A stretch of DNA of 64,000 nucleotides, from NCBI GenBank assembly GCA_026987025.1, contig JALSNJ010000026.1:275447-339446 (forward strand), read 5' to 3'. A program made the position numbers and the translations under genes. How positions within the stretch are numbered: position 1 is the first letter of the stretch; every line of letters starts with the position of its first letter. Source of the DNA: Candidatus Aminicenantota bacterium. GTDB lineage: Bacteria; Acidobacteriota; Aminicenantia; S016-38. Shown one piece after another: positions 17,130 through 26,523 of the stretch. The notes beneath the pieces were generated by a model, which did not search any database, was not told where the DNA came from, and was given only the letters and a program-made list of their open reading frames with translations.

Positions 17130-18429
17130 TCCTTCTCCCCAGCGGGGGTTTTCCCACGGGGTAGTATTCAAAGCCCAGGGAGGCCAGTTTCCTCCCGTCC
17201 AGGAAATTCCTTCCGTCAAAGATTATGGGGGTTTCCATAAGCTGGCGTATCTTCTTCCAATCCAGCCGGCGGTAAAGCTCCCATTCGGTGGCCAGCAGGA
17301 GGGCGTTGGCTCCCTCCGCCATGGCGTACGGGTCCTCCACTATGTTCAGATCCGGAAGAACCCTTTTGGCGTTTTCCCCGGCGGCGGGGTCGTGGGCCAC
17401 CACCCGGGCCCCTTCCCTGAGGAGAAGGGAAATTATCTTGAGGGATGGAGCCTCCCGAACATCGTCCGTATTGGGCTTGAAGGAGAGGCCCAGAACCCCT
17501 ATTCTCTTTCCCCGCAGGTTCCATATAACTCCTTTTATCTTCTGGACGAACTTCTCCCACCGGCCGGAGTTTATCCTCTCCACCTCCTTGAGCATGGAGA
17601 AATCCACGCCGTTCTCCTCGGCTATCCTGTAAAAGGCCTTTATGTCCTTGGGAAAACAACTACCTCCAAATCCTATGCCAGCCTTCAGAAACTGTGGCCC
17701 GATCCTTGGGTCAAGCCCCATCCCCTTGGAGACCAGGTCCACATCGGCCCCCACCGCTTCGCAGAGGTCAGCCACCATGTTTATGAAGGATATTTTGGTG
17801 GCCAGAAAGGAATTGGAGGCATGCTTTATTATCTCTGCGGTCTTTACATCAGTAAAGAGAAGGGGGGCCTCAAAATCTTCATAAAGTCGGCGCATTATCT
17901 CCCGGGCCCTTTCCGTCTCCGCGCCGATGACTATTCTATCAGGATGGAGGAAATCGTGAAGGGCCGAGCCTTCCCTCAGGAACTCCGGATTGCTTACCAC
18001 ATCAAAGGGGACTTCGCTTTTCCTGTAAAGGTTCACTGTTCTTTTGATCCAGTAAGCGGTGTGAACGGGCACCGTGCTTTTCTCCACTATGAGTCTGTAG
18101 GATGTCATCCTCTCGGCTATGAACCTGGCCACGCTTTCCACCTGGGAAAGGTCCGCGCTTCCGTCGGGAAGGGAGGGAGTTCCCACACATATAAACAAAA
18201 CCTCGGCCCTCTCTACCGCTTCCTCACCGTCGGTGGAAAAATGAAGCCTCCGGCCGTTTTCCTCCAGAAGCTCCTGAGCACCGGGCTCAAAGAGGGGTAC
18301 CCTGCCGGAACGAAGGCTCTCTATCTTCCCCTCGTCCTTATCCACCGCAAAGACCCGGTGGCCTTTGCTGGCGAAACCCAGGGCGGTAGTAAGGCCCACA
18401 TATCCTATTCCGAAAACCCCTATATCCAT
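17122..18429 (-). CDS. ugd: UDP-glucose 6-dehydrogenase
   Basis: The 435-residue enzyme oxidises UDP-glucose to UDP-glucuronate, a precursor for envelope polysaccharides. It shows the N-terminal NAD fold (GIGYVG at 7-12), the VEKSTVPVHT strand, the catalytic C258 in GFGGSCFPKD and the C-terminal domain with GLSFKPNTDDVREAPS. Upstream of the ATG a perfect TATAAT is only 7 nt away with no Shine-Dalgarno, suggesting a leaderless transcript as well as possible read-through from the KaiC genes. Related UDP-ManNAc dehydrogenases are similar, but length and motifs favour Ugd. Confidence 0.9.
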   Translation of the reverse strand: MDIGVFGIGYVGLTTALGFASKGHRVFAVDKDEGKIESLRSGRVPLFEPGAQELLEENGRRLHFSTDGEEAVERAEVLFICVGTPSLPDGSADLSQVESVARFIAERMTSYRLIVEKSTVPVHTAYWIKRTVNLYRKSEVPFDVVSNPEFLREGSALHDFLHPDRIVIGAETERAREIMRRLYEDFEAPLLFTDVKTAEIIKHASNSFLATKISFINMVADLCEAVGADVDLVSKGMGLDPRIGPQFLKAGIGFGGSCFPKDIKAFYRIAEENGVDFSMLKEVERINSGRWEKFVQKIKGVIWNLRGKRIGVLGLSFKPNTDDVREAPSLKIISLLLREGARVVAHDPAAGENAKRVLPDLNIVEDPYAMAEGANALLLATEWELYRRLDWKKIRQLMETPIIFDGRNFLDGRKLASLGFEYYPVGKPPLGRRNG

Positions 18430-18436
18430 GGGAAAA

Positions 18437-18442
18437 ATTATA
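18437..18442 (-). promoter_or_regulatory. -10 element placed for a leaderless ugd transcript
   Basis: TATAAT on the minus strand ends 7 nt before the ugd ATG, so transcription should begin at or next to the start codon. No clear -35 was found. Confidence 0.45.
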
Positions 18443-18457
18443 AAACATAAAGGGCTT

Positions 18458-19081
18458 TTATCCCAGGGCCCCTCTTATTTTGCTGAGAAGCTCGGCGGGA
18501 TTGGCCACCGGGTAAGAAATTCGCTGAACCACCTCTTCCGCCGGCCTGTCCTTTATAACTATTCCCTTCAATCTATCCTTCAGGTCTTGCGGAGACCCTA
18601 CCGGGAAATCTGCCCCTTTCAGGGCCTTGAGAACCGCATAGGCCCATGGAACCTCCAGGGCCTGGGCAGTCTGGGAGGTGTAGAGCAGGGCTATACGGGG
18701 TTCCTCCCCTTTGTATTTAATGAGCTCATAAGCCCTCTTAGCCAGTCCTCCCGCCAGATGCACCGGGGCGCTTTTCCTTTCCTCTTCTGTGAACTGGTCC
18801 ATGGTTTGCAGCCTTTGAAGGGCTGCTCCGGGGTCGGCCCTGAGGATGTTTTTAACGGTCTGCCTGGTCAAGCCAACCTCCTCGGCAATTTCTTCATCGG
18901 TTTTTAAAAATTCCTCCCTGAGAACCACCACCATGGCAGAACGGGCTAAGGAAGGAAGCCAGGTAAGGGTTCTATACTCCACCAGCTTCTTGAGTCCTCC
19001 TATTATGTCCAGAGTTTTGAGGAAAACCCTGGTGGCAAGGATTTCGTAATCTTCCTCTATGGGCTTTACCTCTACCACCAT
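18458..19081 (-). CDS. HTH regulatory protein, partner of the KaiC-like ATPase
   Basis: The 207-residue protein has a helix-turn-helix at about 62-81 (TDEEIAEEVGLTRQTVKNIL). The protein resembles the 'near-KaiC' regulatory domain family described next to KaiC-like ATPases, mainly in archaea. The C-terminal half (about 90-207) is soluble, mixed alpha/beta and not recognised. It begins 14 nt after the ATPase gene with GGAGGTGAGCC before the ATG, so the two are co-expressed. A DNA-binding or signalling role is inferred from the HTH and the pairing. Confidence 0.75.
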   Translation of the reverse strand: MVVEVKPIEEDYEILATRVFLKTLDIIGGLKKLVEYRTLTWLPSLARSAMVVVLREEFLKTDEEIAEEVGLTRQTVKNILRADPGAALQRLQTMDQFTEEERKSAPVHLAGGLAKRAYELIKYKGEEPRIALLYTSQTAQALEVPWAYAVLKALKGADFPVGSPQDLKDRLKGIVIKDRPAEEVVQRISYPVANPAELLSKIRGALG

Positions 19082-19095
19082 GGCTCACCTCCTTT

Positions 19096-19953
19096 TTATT
19101 TTTCTCCCAGGGCTTTTCCTATTTTTACGAGTCCTTCAGGTGTTATTTCGAAAAAGCGGGTTCTGGTATCGTGCCCTGCCAGTCTGCACCCGTCTATCCT
19201 GAAAAGTCTCACCACTTCCCCCACGGGTTTTCCGTAAAGCCTGGCTTTGTATTGGGAATCCACCAGGACCTTGGCCAGGACCATGGTCCCATCCACAATG
19301 TGCCCCACGGCGTAACCTCCCGCGGCCTCCGCCGTCAGCTCCTCGTGCCCGCTCCTTTTCTGGGATACGAATATGGCTGTCTGGTACCATTTTTTCAGAA
19401 AATTGAAGACCTGCCTCACCACGGTTCTGGCCATCATTTCCCTGGCTTCAAAAAGCCCTGTTATAGAATCCACCACCGTATGCCTGGCCCTGTAGGTCTT
19501 TATTGCGTAGGCCAGGGTATTAAATAGGGTGGGAAGGTTGTCCCTCAAGGCCGAATAGGAAGCAGCATCTATTAAAATTATGTTGTCATTTATCTCTTCA
19601 AAATCCACCCCCATGGCATAGGCCCTTGCCTGTATCCCCCCTATGACAAAGTGGGCCGGGGATTCCACGGTAACGAAAATCACCTTCTCTCCGGAGGAAG
19701 CCCTCTTTACCGCATATTGCTCCACCATAAGGGACTTGCCCGTATCCGACACCCCTGTTATGTTAAAAATTGAATACGAGGGGATCCCACCCAGGGGAAC
19801 CCTTTTTACCTTTCCATCTCTTATTTCGTTGGTAAAAAAGAGTTCATCCAGTCCCTCTATCCCCGTGGCGACCCCCTTTATTTTGGGGGCCTTCTCCATA
19901 GCCTCTCCACCAACCAGAATGCTCTCTTTGAGGACTTCCCTCTCTTCTCCCAC
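19096..19953 (-). CDS. KaiC/RadA-like single-domain ATPase
   Basis: The start chosen is the GTG at 19953, 5 nt after GGAGG and downstream of a TTGATG-17-TATAAT promoter. An ATG at 19998 lies upstream of the expected transcript start; an ATG at 19899 is a shorter alternative. The 285-residue protein carries GVATGIEGLDELF, Walker A GVSDTGKS (about 67-74), Walker B in the TVVDSITGL region, and the KaiC-like ILIDAASYSALRD strand. It matches the archaeal-type KaiC-domain family that pairs with the HTH protein encoded next. It probably is an ATP-driven regulatory switch; it has one ATPase domain, not the two of circadian KaiC. Confidence 0.82.
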   Translation of the reverse strand: MGEEREVLKESILVGGEAMEKAPKIKGVATGIEGLDELFFTNEIRDGKVKRVPLGGIPSYSIFNITGVSDTGKSLMVEQYAVKRASSGEKVIFVTVESPAHFVIGGIQARAYAMGVDFEEINDNIILIDAASYSALRDNLPTLFNTLAYAIKTYRARHTVVDSITGLFEAREMMARTVVRQVFNFLKKWYQTAIFVSQKRSGHEELTAEAAGGYAVGHIVDGTMVLAKVLVDSQYKARLYGKPVGEVVRLFRIDGCRLAGHDTRTRFFEITPEGLVKIGKALGEK

Positions 19954-19983
19954 GGCCACCTCCGGTTGATGTTCTCTATTTAT

Positions 19984-20012
19984 ATTATAGAACAGCATTT
20001 AGCCATCATCAA
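19984..20012 (-). promoter_or_regulatory. Predicted promoter of the KaiC-ugd-rsmF operon
   Basis: On the minus strand TTGATG (20007-20012) and TATAAT (19984-19989) are 17 nt apart. The start of transcription would fall near 19976, below the ATG at 19998 and above the GTG at 19953. Confidence 0.6.
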
Positions 20013-20017
20013 CCGCT

Positions 20018-20046
20018 TTGCGGTAGCAGGAGAAATAAATTAAAAT
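20018..20046 (+). promoter_or_regulatory. Predicted promoter of the MFS gene, leaderless
   Basis: TTGCGG (20018-20023), 17-nt spacer, TAAAAT (20041-20046). The -10 ends 6 nt before the ATG and there is no Shine-Dalgarno at useful spacing. Confidence 0.5.
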
Positions 20047-20052
20047 TACCCC

Positions 20053-21222
20053 ATGCTGAAGAGAAAAGCCAATGTATGGATAACGGGCCTCACTTCCCTT
20101 TTTACAGATATAAGCTCAGAAATGGTTTATCCCATTATCTCCCTTTACATAAAGGCCCTGGGAGGGGGAGCTGTGGCCCTTGGATTCATAGAGGGGCTGG
20201 CAGAAAGCACGGCCTCGCTACTCAAGGTGTTTTCCGGGGCCATTTCCGACAGGGTGGGAAAAAGAAAACCTCTGGCGGTTTCAGGATACAGCCTTTCTGC
20301 CCTGGGAAAGCTTCTCTTTTATCTGGCCAGGTCCTGGCCTGTGGTTTTAGTGGGAAGGGTGGTGGACAGGTTTGGAAAGGGGGTAAGAACGGCCCCCAGG
20401 GACGCCCTCATAGCGGAATCGGTGGGAAGCGAAGGGAGAGGAGGAGCCTTCGGCCTGCACAGGGCCATGGACACCGCCGGCGCCGTCATCGGAATCCTGA
20501 TAGCTTACTGGATAATCTCCAGGTTCCATCTGCATGCCGGCGATGCCTCCCTCTGGATCCCGGTTTTCAAAAAGCTCCTTCTGGCCAGTCTCTTCCCGGC
20601 CCTGCTGGGCGTAGCCATCCTCCTTGCCGCTGTGGAGACAGGAAGGGGTCCCATAAAAAGGTCCGTAAAGTTAACCTTTTCCGGTCTGGACATCAGGCTG
20701 AGATGGGTGCTGGCGGTGGTACTTCTCTTCACCCTGGGAAATTCTTCCAATCAATTTATCCTGCTCAGGGCCGCCGAGCCGGACCTGGGATTCTCTCCCC
20801 AGAAGGTGGTCCTCCTCTATCTTTTTTATAATATTTTCTACATGCTGGTGAGCTATCCTGCCGGCAGGGCTTCGGACAGATTGGGAAGGAAGCCGCTGCT
20901 CGTCCTCGGTTTTCTCCTTTATTCTTCTACCTATTTCCTTATAGCCCTGAGGCCCAATTTAATATGGGCCGCCATGGCTCTTTATGGATTATACTCCGGG
21001 GTAAGCGAAGGGGTTATGAAGGCCTTGGTTTCCGAGCTGGCTCCCTCGGAAAGGAAAGCAACTCTCCTGGGACTTCTTGCCACATTGGAGGGTATTGGTC
21101 TTCTTCCGGCCTCCCTGATAGCCGGCTTTCTGTGGTCCTACATCTCTCCCTCAGCTCCCTTCCTCTTTGGAGGAGCCTCCGCTTTAATCTCAGCGCTTAT
21201 TTTCTGGTGGAAGGTTAGATAG
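20053..21222 (+). CDS. Major facilitator superfamily transporter
   Basis: The 389-residue protein has about eleven to twelve hydrophobic segments. The MFS loop motif between TM2 and TM3 reads SDRVGKRKPLAVSGY (about 70-84), and its repeat in the second half reads ASDRLGRKPLLVLGF. RFGKGVRTAPRDALIAESV resembles a subgroup of MFS efflux proteins of unknown substrate. It is an inner-membrane protein. It is monocistronic between divergent KaiC genes and glyQ; the cargo cannot be inferred. Confidence 0.85.
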   Translation: MLKRKANVWITGLTSLFTDISSEMVYPIISLYIKALGGGAVALGFIEGLAESTASLLKVFSGAISDRVGKRKPLAVSGYSLSALGKLLFYLARSWPVVLVGRVVDRFGKGVRTAPRDALIAESVGSEGRGGAFGLHRAMDTAGAVIGILIAYWIISRFHLHAGDASLWIPVFKKLLLASLFPALLGVAILLAAVETGRGPIKRSVKLTFSGLDIRLRWVLAVVLLFTLGNSSNQFILLRAAEPDLGFSPQKVVLLYLFYNIFYMLVSYPAGRASDRLGRKPLLVLGFLLYSSTYFLIALRPNLIWAAMALYGLYSGVSEGVMKALVSELAPSERKATLLGLLATLEGIGLLPASLIAGFLWSYISPSAPFLFGGASALISALIFWWKVR

Positions 21223-21229
21223 GAGGAAG

Positions 21230-21258
21230 TTGCAAACCCTCCCCTCCTGTGTTATCTT
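21230..21258 (+). promoter_or_regulatory. Predicted promoter of glyQS
   Basis: TTGCAA (21230-21235), 17-nt spacer, TATCTT (21253-21258), followed by AAGGAGG before the glyQ ATG. Confidence 0.45.
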
Positions 21259-21276
21259 CAAATTTAAGGAGGCGCC

Positions 21277-22134
21277 ATGAGCATTCAGGATTTAATATTT
21301 TCCCTTCAGAGGTTCTGGGCAGAGCAGGGTTGCTTCATAGCCCAGCCCTACGATTTGGAGGTAGGGGCAGGAACCATGACCCCGGATACCTTTATCAGGG
21401 TCCTTCAAGAGGAAGAGTTAAAAGTAGCTTATGTTCAGCCTTCCCGCCGTCCTGCAGACGGCCGTTATGGGGAGAATCCCCACAGGGTCGCCAAGCATTA
21501 TCAGTTCCAGGTTATCATGAAACCGGCCCCGGAGGATATAATCAACATTTATCTGAGAAGTCTGGAGGCCATTGGAATAGAGCTCACATCCCACGACCTG
21601 CGCTTTGCGGAGGACGATTGGGAAGCCCCCACCCTGGGAGCCTGGGGGATCGGATGGCAGATCCTCTTGGATGGGCTTGAGATAACCCAGTTTACTTACT
21701 TCCAGCAGGCCGGAGGAAGGGATTTAAGGGTGGTTCCTGTGGAGATAACTTATGGGATAGAGCGCCTGGAGATGTTCTTAGAGGAAAAGGACAACATTTA
21801 CGAGCTGGATTGGGGTGGGGGTAAAACCTACGGAGAGCTCAGGCTTCAGGAAGAAAAGGAGTTTTCAAAATACAATTTTGAAGAAGCGGACAGGGAAATG
21901 CTCTTCAGGCTTTTTGAAATGTTTGAGGAGGAGGCCGGAAGGCTGCTGGAAAAAGGCCTGATCCTGCCTGCCTACGACCATGTGCTCAAATGTTCCCATA
22001 CCTTCAATCTCCTGGACTCCAGGGGAGCCATAAGCGTGGGGGAGAGGACAAAATTTATCCTGAGGATCAGGGATATTGCCTGCAAGATTGCAGAGAAAAT
22101 AACGGAGGGAAAAGATGGGCGAGTTTCTCTTTGA
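21277..22134 (+). CDS. glyQ: Glycyl-tRNA synthetase alpha subunit
   Basis: The 285-residue protein is the catalytic alpha chain of the bacterial alpha2beta2 enzyme. The start [20 protein letters not shown], the class II motif region [21 protein letters not shown] and FTYFQQAGG are diagnostic. It aminoacylates tRNA-Gly together with GlyS, encoded next with a 20-nt overlap. Ends a little before the usual C-terminus but is complete. Confidence 0.96.
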   Translation: MSIQDLIFSLQRFWAEQGCFIAQPYDLEVGAGTMTPDTFIRVLQEEELKVAYVQPSRRPADGRYGENPHRVAKHYQFQVIMKPAPEDIINIYLRSLEAIGIELTSHDLRFAEDDWEAPTLGAWGIGWQILLDGLEITQFTYFQQAGGRDLRVVPVEITYGIERLEMFLEEKDNIYELDWGGGKTYGELRLQEEKEFSKYNFEEADREMLFRLFEMFEEEAGRLLEKGLILPAYDHVLKCSHTFNLLDSRGAISVGERTKFILRIRDIACKIAEKITEGKDGRVSL

Positions 22135-24151
22135 AGCCTTAGTGGAGGACATGCCTGTCTCCCACCAGAAAGCGGCCAGAGAATTCCTGGCAGAAAAAAT
22201 AGAGGAATTTTTAAAGGAGCACAGATTTTCCTACGACAAATTGGAGGTTTTCTCCACTCCCCGCAGGCTTACGGTGGCAATTTATGGGGAACTATCCGCC
22301 CCTCCCGGGGAAGAGCTGGTGGTAGGTCCCCCTGTAAATTTATCCTTTGACGAGGAAGGGAATCCCACCCCCGCCGCCCTGGGCTTTGCCCGCAGGTTGG
22401 GGGTTGAGGTAGAGGAACTGGAAAGGATAGAAAAGGAAAAGGGGGAGTATCTTGCCTACCGGATAAAAAAGGAGGCTCCGAGCTTCAGGGAAGTCTTTCC
22501 CCCCTTCCTCTCAGAGCTTCTCGCCAGAATTCCCTTTCCAAAGACCATGCGTTGGGACGGGCACCGCTTCTCCAGAAGGGTTAAGAGCATTCTGGCGTTA
22601 ATGGACGGCCAGGAGGTAGAAATGGAAGCCTTTGGGTTCAGGGCCACCAGAATAACCAAGGGCCACAGGATATTTGCTCCCATTTTCGTGCAGGCCTCCT
22701 CCGTTGGGGATTATCTCCAGGGACTAAAGGACGCCTTTGTGGTGGTGAAGAACGAAGAGAGGCTGGAGATGATAGCCAGGGGACTGGAGGTAGAGGCTCA
22801 GGGATATCAACCTCCCCCTGGCAGGGTTCTTGAATTCTGGAGGGATTCCGTTGAGTATCCCAATGTTTTCTCTGGAAGCTTCCCTGAGAAGTACATGGAA
22901 CTTCCCCCCGAAATAATAACATCCTCCCTGGAAGAGGAGATGGGACTTTACCTTTTGAGGAACGAAGATGGTCCGGTAAACAGGTTTATCGGGGTGGCGG
23001 ACAACCCTAACTCCGACCTCAGCAAGGTAATTGCAGGGAACGAAAGGGTGGTGAAGGCTAAGCTTGAGGATGCCCTTTACTTCTGGAGAAAGGACCGGGA
23101 AAAATCTCTGGAGGTCCTGCGTCAGGAACTGGAAAATGTTCTTTACAACGATGTGGTGGGTAGTTATTTGAAAAAAACCCAGAGGCTGGAATCCCTGGCA
23201 AAAGGGTTAATTTCCTCAGCTCTGGCGGACCCTATCCTAAAGGAAGCCGCCTCCCTGTGCAAAAGCGACCTGGTAACGGAACTGGTGGGGGAATTTCCCT
23301 CCCTTCAGGGCGTGGCCGGGGGGTTGATTCTCCGCCATCAGGGAAAACCTGAAAAGCTGTGGAGAGCCGTTTACGACCACTACAAACCTGGGGGGACAGG
23401 GGAAGAATTACCCAGCACTACCGAAGGAAAGCTCCTCTCCCTCATAGACAAACTGGACCACCTGGTGGTGGCCTTTGCCACGGGCTACAGACCTTCCGGA
23501 AGTGGGGACCCCTTAGGGGTAAGGAGGGCAGCTCTGGGAATAATAAGGCTTCTGGTGGAAGGGAACCTCCAGCTGGACCTTTCCGGACTTATAGATGCAG
23601 CCATAGGCCTTCTGGCGGAGGAGATTACCCTTACCTCCAACCTTAAGGACGAGATAGAGGAGTTCATCCTTAAGAGGGCTGAGCAGAAATTTTCCTCCGA
23701 GGGATATCCCATCCAGCACATAAGGGCAGTGCTTGAGGCCGAAGGCCTTCGCCTGCCGGTGGCCTACAGCAAGCTCAAGGCCCTGGAAAGGATAAAGGAC
23801 TCTGAGGCCCTGACAGCCCTCATCCAAACCCATCGCAGGATAAAGAACATAACCCTGGGTCAGGAGCCCAAAAAGCTGGCCCCGGAAAGATTTTCTTCAC
23901 CTTATGAAAAAAACCTTCTGGAAATTCTTACCACCGTGGATTCTGCTTCTCAGGTTTTTATTGAAAAAATGGACTATCTCTCACTCCTGGACGGACTCCT
24001 TTCGGTGGTTCCCTTCATAAATGACCTTTTCGAAAACCTCATGATCATGGACAAGGACCAGGAGGTCAGGGAAAACAGAATAGCGCTTTTGCAGATGGCC
24101 GACGAGGTTCTCAGCAGGTTTATTGACTTTACCCGATTGCAGGAACCTTGA
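22115..24151 (+). CDS. glyS: Glycyl-tRNA synthetase beta subunit
   Basis: The protein has 678 residues, the usual length. It opens with [11 protein letters not shown] as in other GlyS, has [13 protein letters not shown] near residue 145 and a C-terminal anticodon-binding DALR-like domain (from about 570). It binds tRNA-Gly and is required for activity of GlyQ. It starts inside glyQ, and its stop overlaps the parB-like start (TTGA). Confidence 0.96.
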   Translation: MGEFLFEALVEDMPVSHQKAAREFLAEKIEEFLKEHRFSYDKLEVFSTPRRLTVAIYGELSAPPGEELVVGPPVNLSFDEEGNPTPAALGFARRLGVEVEELERIEKEKGEYLAYRIKKEAPSFREVFPPFLSELLARIPFPKTMRWDGHRFSRRVKSILALMDGQEVEMEAFGFRATRITKGHRIFAPIFVQASSVGDYLQGLKDAFVVVKNEERLEMIARGLEVEAQGYQPPPGRVLEFWRDSVEYPNVFSGSFPEKYMELPPEIITSSLEEEMGLYLLRNEDGPVNRFIGVADNPNSDLSKVIAGNERVVKAKLEDALYFWRKDREKSLEVLRQELENVLYNDVVGSYLKKTQRLESLAKGLISSALADPILKEAASLCKSDLVTELVGEFPSLQGVAGGLILRHQGKPEKLWRAVYDHYKPGGTGEELPSTTEGKLLSLIDKLDHLVVAFATGYRPSGSGDPLGVRRAALGIIRLLVEGNLQLDLSGLIDAAIGLLAEEITLTSNLKDEIEEFILKRAEQKFSSEGYPIQHIRAVLEAEGLRLPVAYSKLKALERIKDSEALTALIQTHRRIKNITLGQEPKKLAPERFSSPYEKNLLEILTTVDSASQVFIEKMDYLSLLDGLLSVVPFINDLFENLMIMDKDQEVRENRIALLQMADEVLSRFIDFTRLQEP

Positions 24152-24891
24152 GGGAAAAGACCTTTAAATACATTCCTATAACCCAGCTCATCCCGGGAAA
24201 AAACCAGCCCAGGGATGTCCTGGGGGATCTTACGGAGCTGGCGGAGTCCATCAGAGAAAAGGGGATAATTGAGCCCCTCATAGTAAGAAAGAAAGGGGAA
24301 AAATACGAAATCATATCAGGGGAAAGAAGGTACAGGGCAGCCCTGATGGTGGGACTCACCCTTCTGCCGTGCATAGAAATGGATGTGGACGACAGGGAGG
24401 CCATGGAAATAGCCCTTATAGAGAACATTCAAAGGAAGGACCTGACCCCCTTTGAGATAGCGGAAGGCTACAGAGCCCTGGTGACCCTCTACGGATACAC
24501 TCATCAGGAACTGGCCAAGAGGATAGGGAAGGCCAGGACCACGGTTACCGAAATGATAGAAATTGCCAACATGCCTCCACGAATAAAGGCCCTCTGCATG
24601 GAGCTGGGCATCACTGCCTCCTCCATGATTCTTTTGATAGCCAGGCAGGAAAACGAAGAGGCCATGGAGGAGCTGGCCCGGAAAATAGCAGCAGAAAACC
24701 TCTCCCGGGAGGAAGCCAGAAAACTGGCCAGGAAGATGCGTCCGAGAAGCCGTTCCATCAGGTTCAAGGACGAGGAGACCGGCCTGGAGGTGAAAATAAG
24801 GGTGAAGACCGAGGTGTCCAGGGAAAGAATAGTAAGCTTTCTCAGACAACTCCTGGAAAAAATGGAAAAGGGAGACCTGGAGCTAAAATGA
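24148..24891 (+). CDS. ParB/Spo0J-family protein (orphan)
   Basis: The gene starts at a TTG overlapping the glyS stop; no ATG is available upstream. The 247-residue protein has the ParB CTPase motifs: IPGKNQPR (about 15-22), GERRYRAA (58-65) and ENIQRKDLTPFE, then the HTH (HQELAKRIGKARTTVTEMI). A C-terminal region with basic and coiled segments (about 190-247) could dimerise. ParB normally acts with ParA on parS sites, but no parA is in the window and the neighbours are a tRNA synthetase and a glycosyltransferase. It may be a second ParB or a Noc-like/regulatory paralogue. Confidence 0.82.
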   Translation: MREKTFKYIPITQLIPGKNQPRDVLGDLTELAESIREKGIIEPLIVRKKGEKYEIISGERRYRAALMVGLTLLPCIEMDVDDREAMEIALIENIQRKDLTPFEIAEGYRALVTLYGYTHQELAKRIGKARTTVTEMIEIANMPPRIKALCMELGITASSMILLIARQENEEAMEELARKIAAENLSREEARKLARKMRPRSRSIRFKDEETGLEVKIRVKTEVSRERIVSFLRQLLEKMEKGDLELK

Positions 24892-26045
24892 GGGCTGCCT
24901 TCGTTGTTCAGAGGTACGGGAAGGAGGTGGTGGGGGGGTCGGAGAAGTTGGCCAGGGACTACGCTGAAAGGCTTTTTGCCTCAGGATGGGACATAACCGT
25001 CTTCACCACCACTGCCCTGGACTACACCACATGGGCCAATTATTATCCCCAGGGTGAAACCATTCTCCGGGGGGTAAAGATAAAGAGGTTCCCGGTGGAG
25101 AGGGAAAGGGATATGGAAGAATTTAACTCCATGAGCCGTGAATTCTTCCAGGAGCAACGCTCGGAAAAAGAAGAGGAAGGATGGCTTCACCAGCAGGGAC
25201 CGGTGGTACCCAGGCTGGTGGAGGCCCTGTCCAAGGAAAGGAAGGATTACGATGTCTTTGTGTTCTTCACCTACCTTTACTATCCTACATATTACGGCCT
25301 TCAGGAAATCGGGGAAGGGGCGGTGCTCTTTCCAACAGCCCACGACGAGGCCCCCTTTTACATGAAAATAATGAAGCGGGTATTTTCCCTACCCCGGGCC
25401 CTTCTTTTTTTATCACACGAGGAAAAGGAGCTGGTGGAGAGGACCTATCCGGGAGACAACCTCAGAGAGGTTATAGGAGCCGGGATAAGCCCGCCTGCCA
25501 AAACCTTCCCTTCCCTTTTTATCTCCAGGTTCCCCATGTTTAAACCTGTTTTCCTGTACATGGGGAGGATCGACGAAGGTAAAGGATGCAAAGCCATGCT
25601 GGAGTGTTTCTCCCCCTATTCCGAATACAGACCCTCCTCCTTCGCCTTAGCAGGAAGGCTTAACATGGAGCTTCCCCCGGACCCCAGGATAATTTACCTG
25701 GGATTCCTTCCAGAGCAGGCGAAGTGGGATGCCATTGCGGCCTCCACCCTCACCGTCCACCCCTCCTCCTTAGAGAGCTTCTCCTATTTTCTTTTGGAAT
25801 CCCTGGCCTTGGGAAAGCCTGCCATAGTAAACGAGGCCTCCCCGGTGCTTAAGGGACACATAGAAAGGTCCGGAGCGGGACTAACCTATCGGGATTGCCT
25901 TTCCTTTGCCTCGGCAGCAGAGCTCCTCTTTACCGAACCCGAACTCTACGGGGAAATGTCCCGGGCCGGAAAGAGCTATGTAGAGAAAAACTTTCGCTGG
26001 GAAAGGGTGCTGGAGAAATTTGAAGCGCTTATCATGAATCTTTGA
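24888..26045 (+). CDS. Glycosyltransferase, GT4 family
   Basis: The 385-residue protein has a GT-B fold: N-terminal VVQRYGKEVVGGSEKLARDY (acceptor side) and a C-terminal nucleotide-sugar half with FLYMGRIDEGKG and the E-x7-E-like run TVHPSSLESFSYFLLESLALGKP. The donor and acceptor are unknown; polysaccharide or glycolipid synthesis is the usual context and suits the nearby pssD/pssE pair and ugd. It starts with ATGA overlap on the ParB gene and ends overlapping the convergent pssE-like gene by 14 nt. Confidence 0.85.
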   Translation: MRAAFVVQRYGKEVVGGSEKLARDYAERLFASGWDITVFTTTALDYTTWANYYPQGETILRGVKIKRFPVERERDMEEFNSMSREFFQEQRSEKEEEGWLHQQGPVVPRLVEALSKERKDYDVFVFFTYLYYPTYYGLQEIGEGAVLFPTAHDEAPFYMKIMKRVFSLPRALLFLSHEEKELVERTYPGDNLREVIGAGISPPAKTFPSLFISRFPMFKPVFLYMGRIDEGKGCKAMLECFSPYSEYRPSSFALAGRLNMELPPDPRIIYLGFLPEQAKWDAIAASTLTVHPSSLESFSYFLLESLALGKPAIVNEASPVLKGHIERSGAGLTYRDCLSFASAAELLFTEPELYGEMSRAGKSYVEKNFRWERVLEKFEALIMNL

Positions 26046-26523
26046 GGTGGGATATGAGCTCTTCAAACCTCACCGTAAAGTCTGAAACCCTTTCCTCCAC
26101 AGAATAAATTACTTTATCCGCCCTGTAATTTTCAAGAACCTCTCCCAGACGGTTTACTTCGTAGACCGTAATTACCTTTCCCCTGCTCTGCAGGAACTTA
26201 ACGAATTCCATCTGGTGGTCGTCCACCACCTCCCCGAACTCCCTTCTCCTGGGAACCACCACGGGTTTCTTCCCATGAAGCAGGGAAAGCATGATGCTTC
26301 CCGGTCCTCCATGGGCAATTACCACCCGGGCCTCCTTTATCAGGTTTACCAATTTATCAAAGGGTAAAATCTCATAGGTTTCCAGTAGCTCGCCATCATA
26401 AGGAGTAAAACCCCGCTGAACCACCACCCTCTCCTTTATCTTCCCTTCCCTTACCAATCTCTCCAGCTCCTGAAGAAGCCTCCCGAAGGGATGCTCATCG
26501 GTTCCTAAGGTGGCGAAGATCAA
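26032..26523 (-). CDS. Glycosyltransferase catalytic subunit, PssE/Alg13-like
   Basis: The start used is the TTG at 26523, whose last two bases begin the TGA stop of the upstream gene (TTGA), with GGGAGGG ahead of it; an upstream ATG at 26577 lies in the upstream gene. The 163-residue protein is the C-terminal half of a GT28 enzyme: IFATLGTDEHPFGRLLQELE, then VVIAHGGPGSIMLSLLHGKKP, the UDP-sugar site, then EFGEVVDDHQ. It forms a two-piece glycosyltransferase with the PssD-like membrane subunit, like eukaryotic Alg13/Alg14 or bacterial PssE/PssD in exopolysaccharide synthesis. Confidence 0.85.
   Translation of the reverse strand: MIFATLGTDEHPFGRLLQELERLVREGKIKERVVVQRGFTPYDGELLETYEILPFDKLVNLIKEARVVIAHGGPGSIMLSLLHGKKPVVVPRRREFGEVVDDHQMEFVKFLQSRGKVITVYEVNRLGEVLENYRADKVIYSVEERVSDFTVRFEELISHLKDS

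Noticed and set aside
16945..18450. Open frame of 501 codons on the plus strand opposite ugd and rsmF.
   Set aside because: It mirrors the complement of two well-recognised genes, has no family motifs, and is explained by their codon bias.
19996..19998. ATG as the start of the KaiC-like gene.
   Set aside because: It lies upstream of the predicted transcription start and of the Shine-Dalgarno that serves the GTG at 19953.
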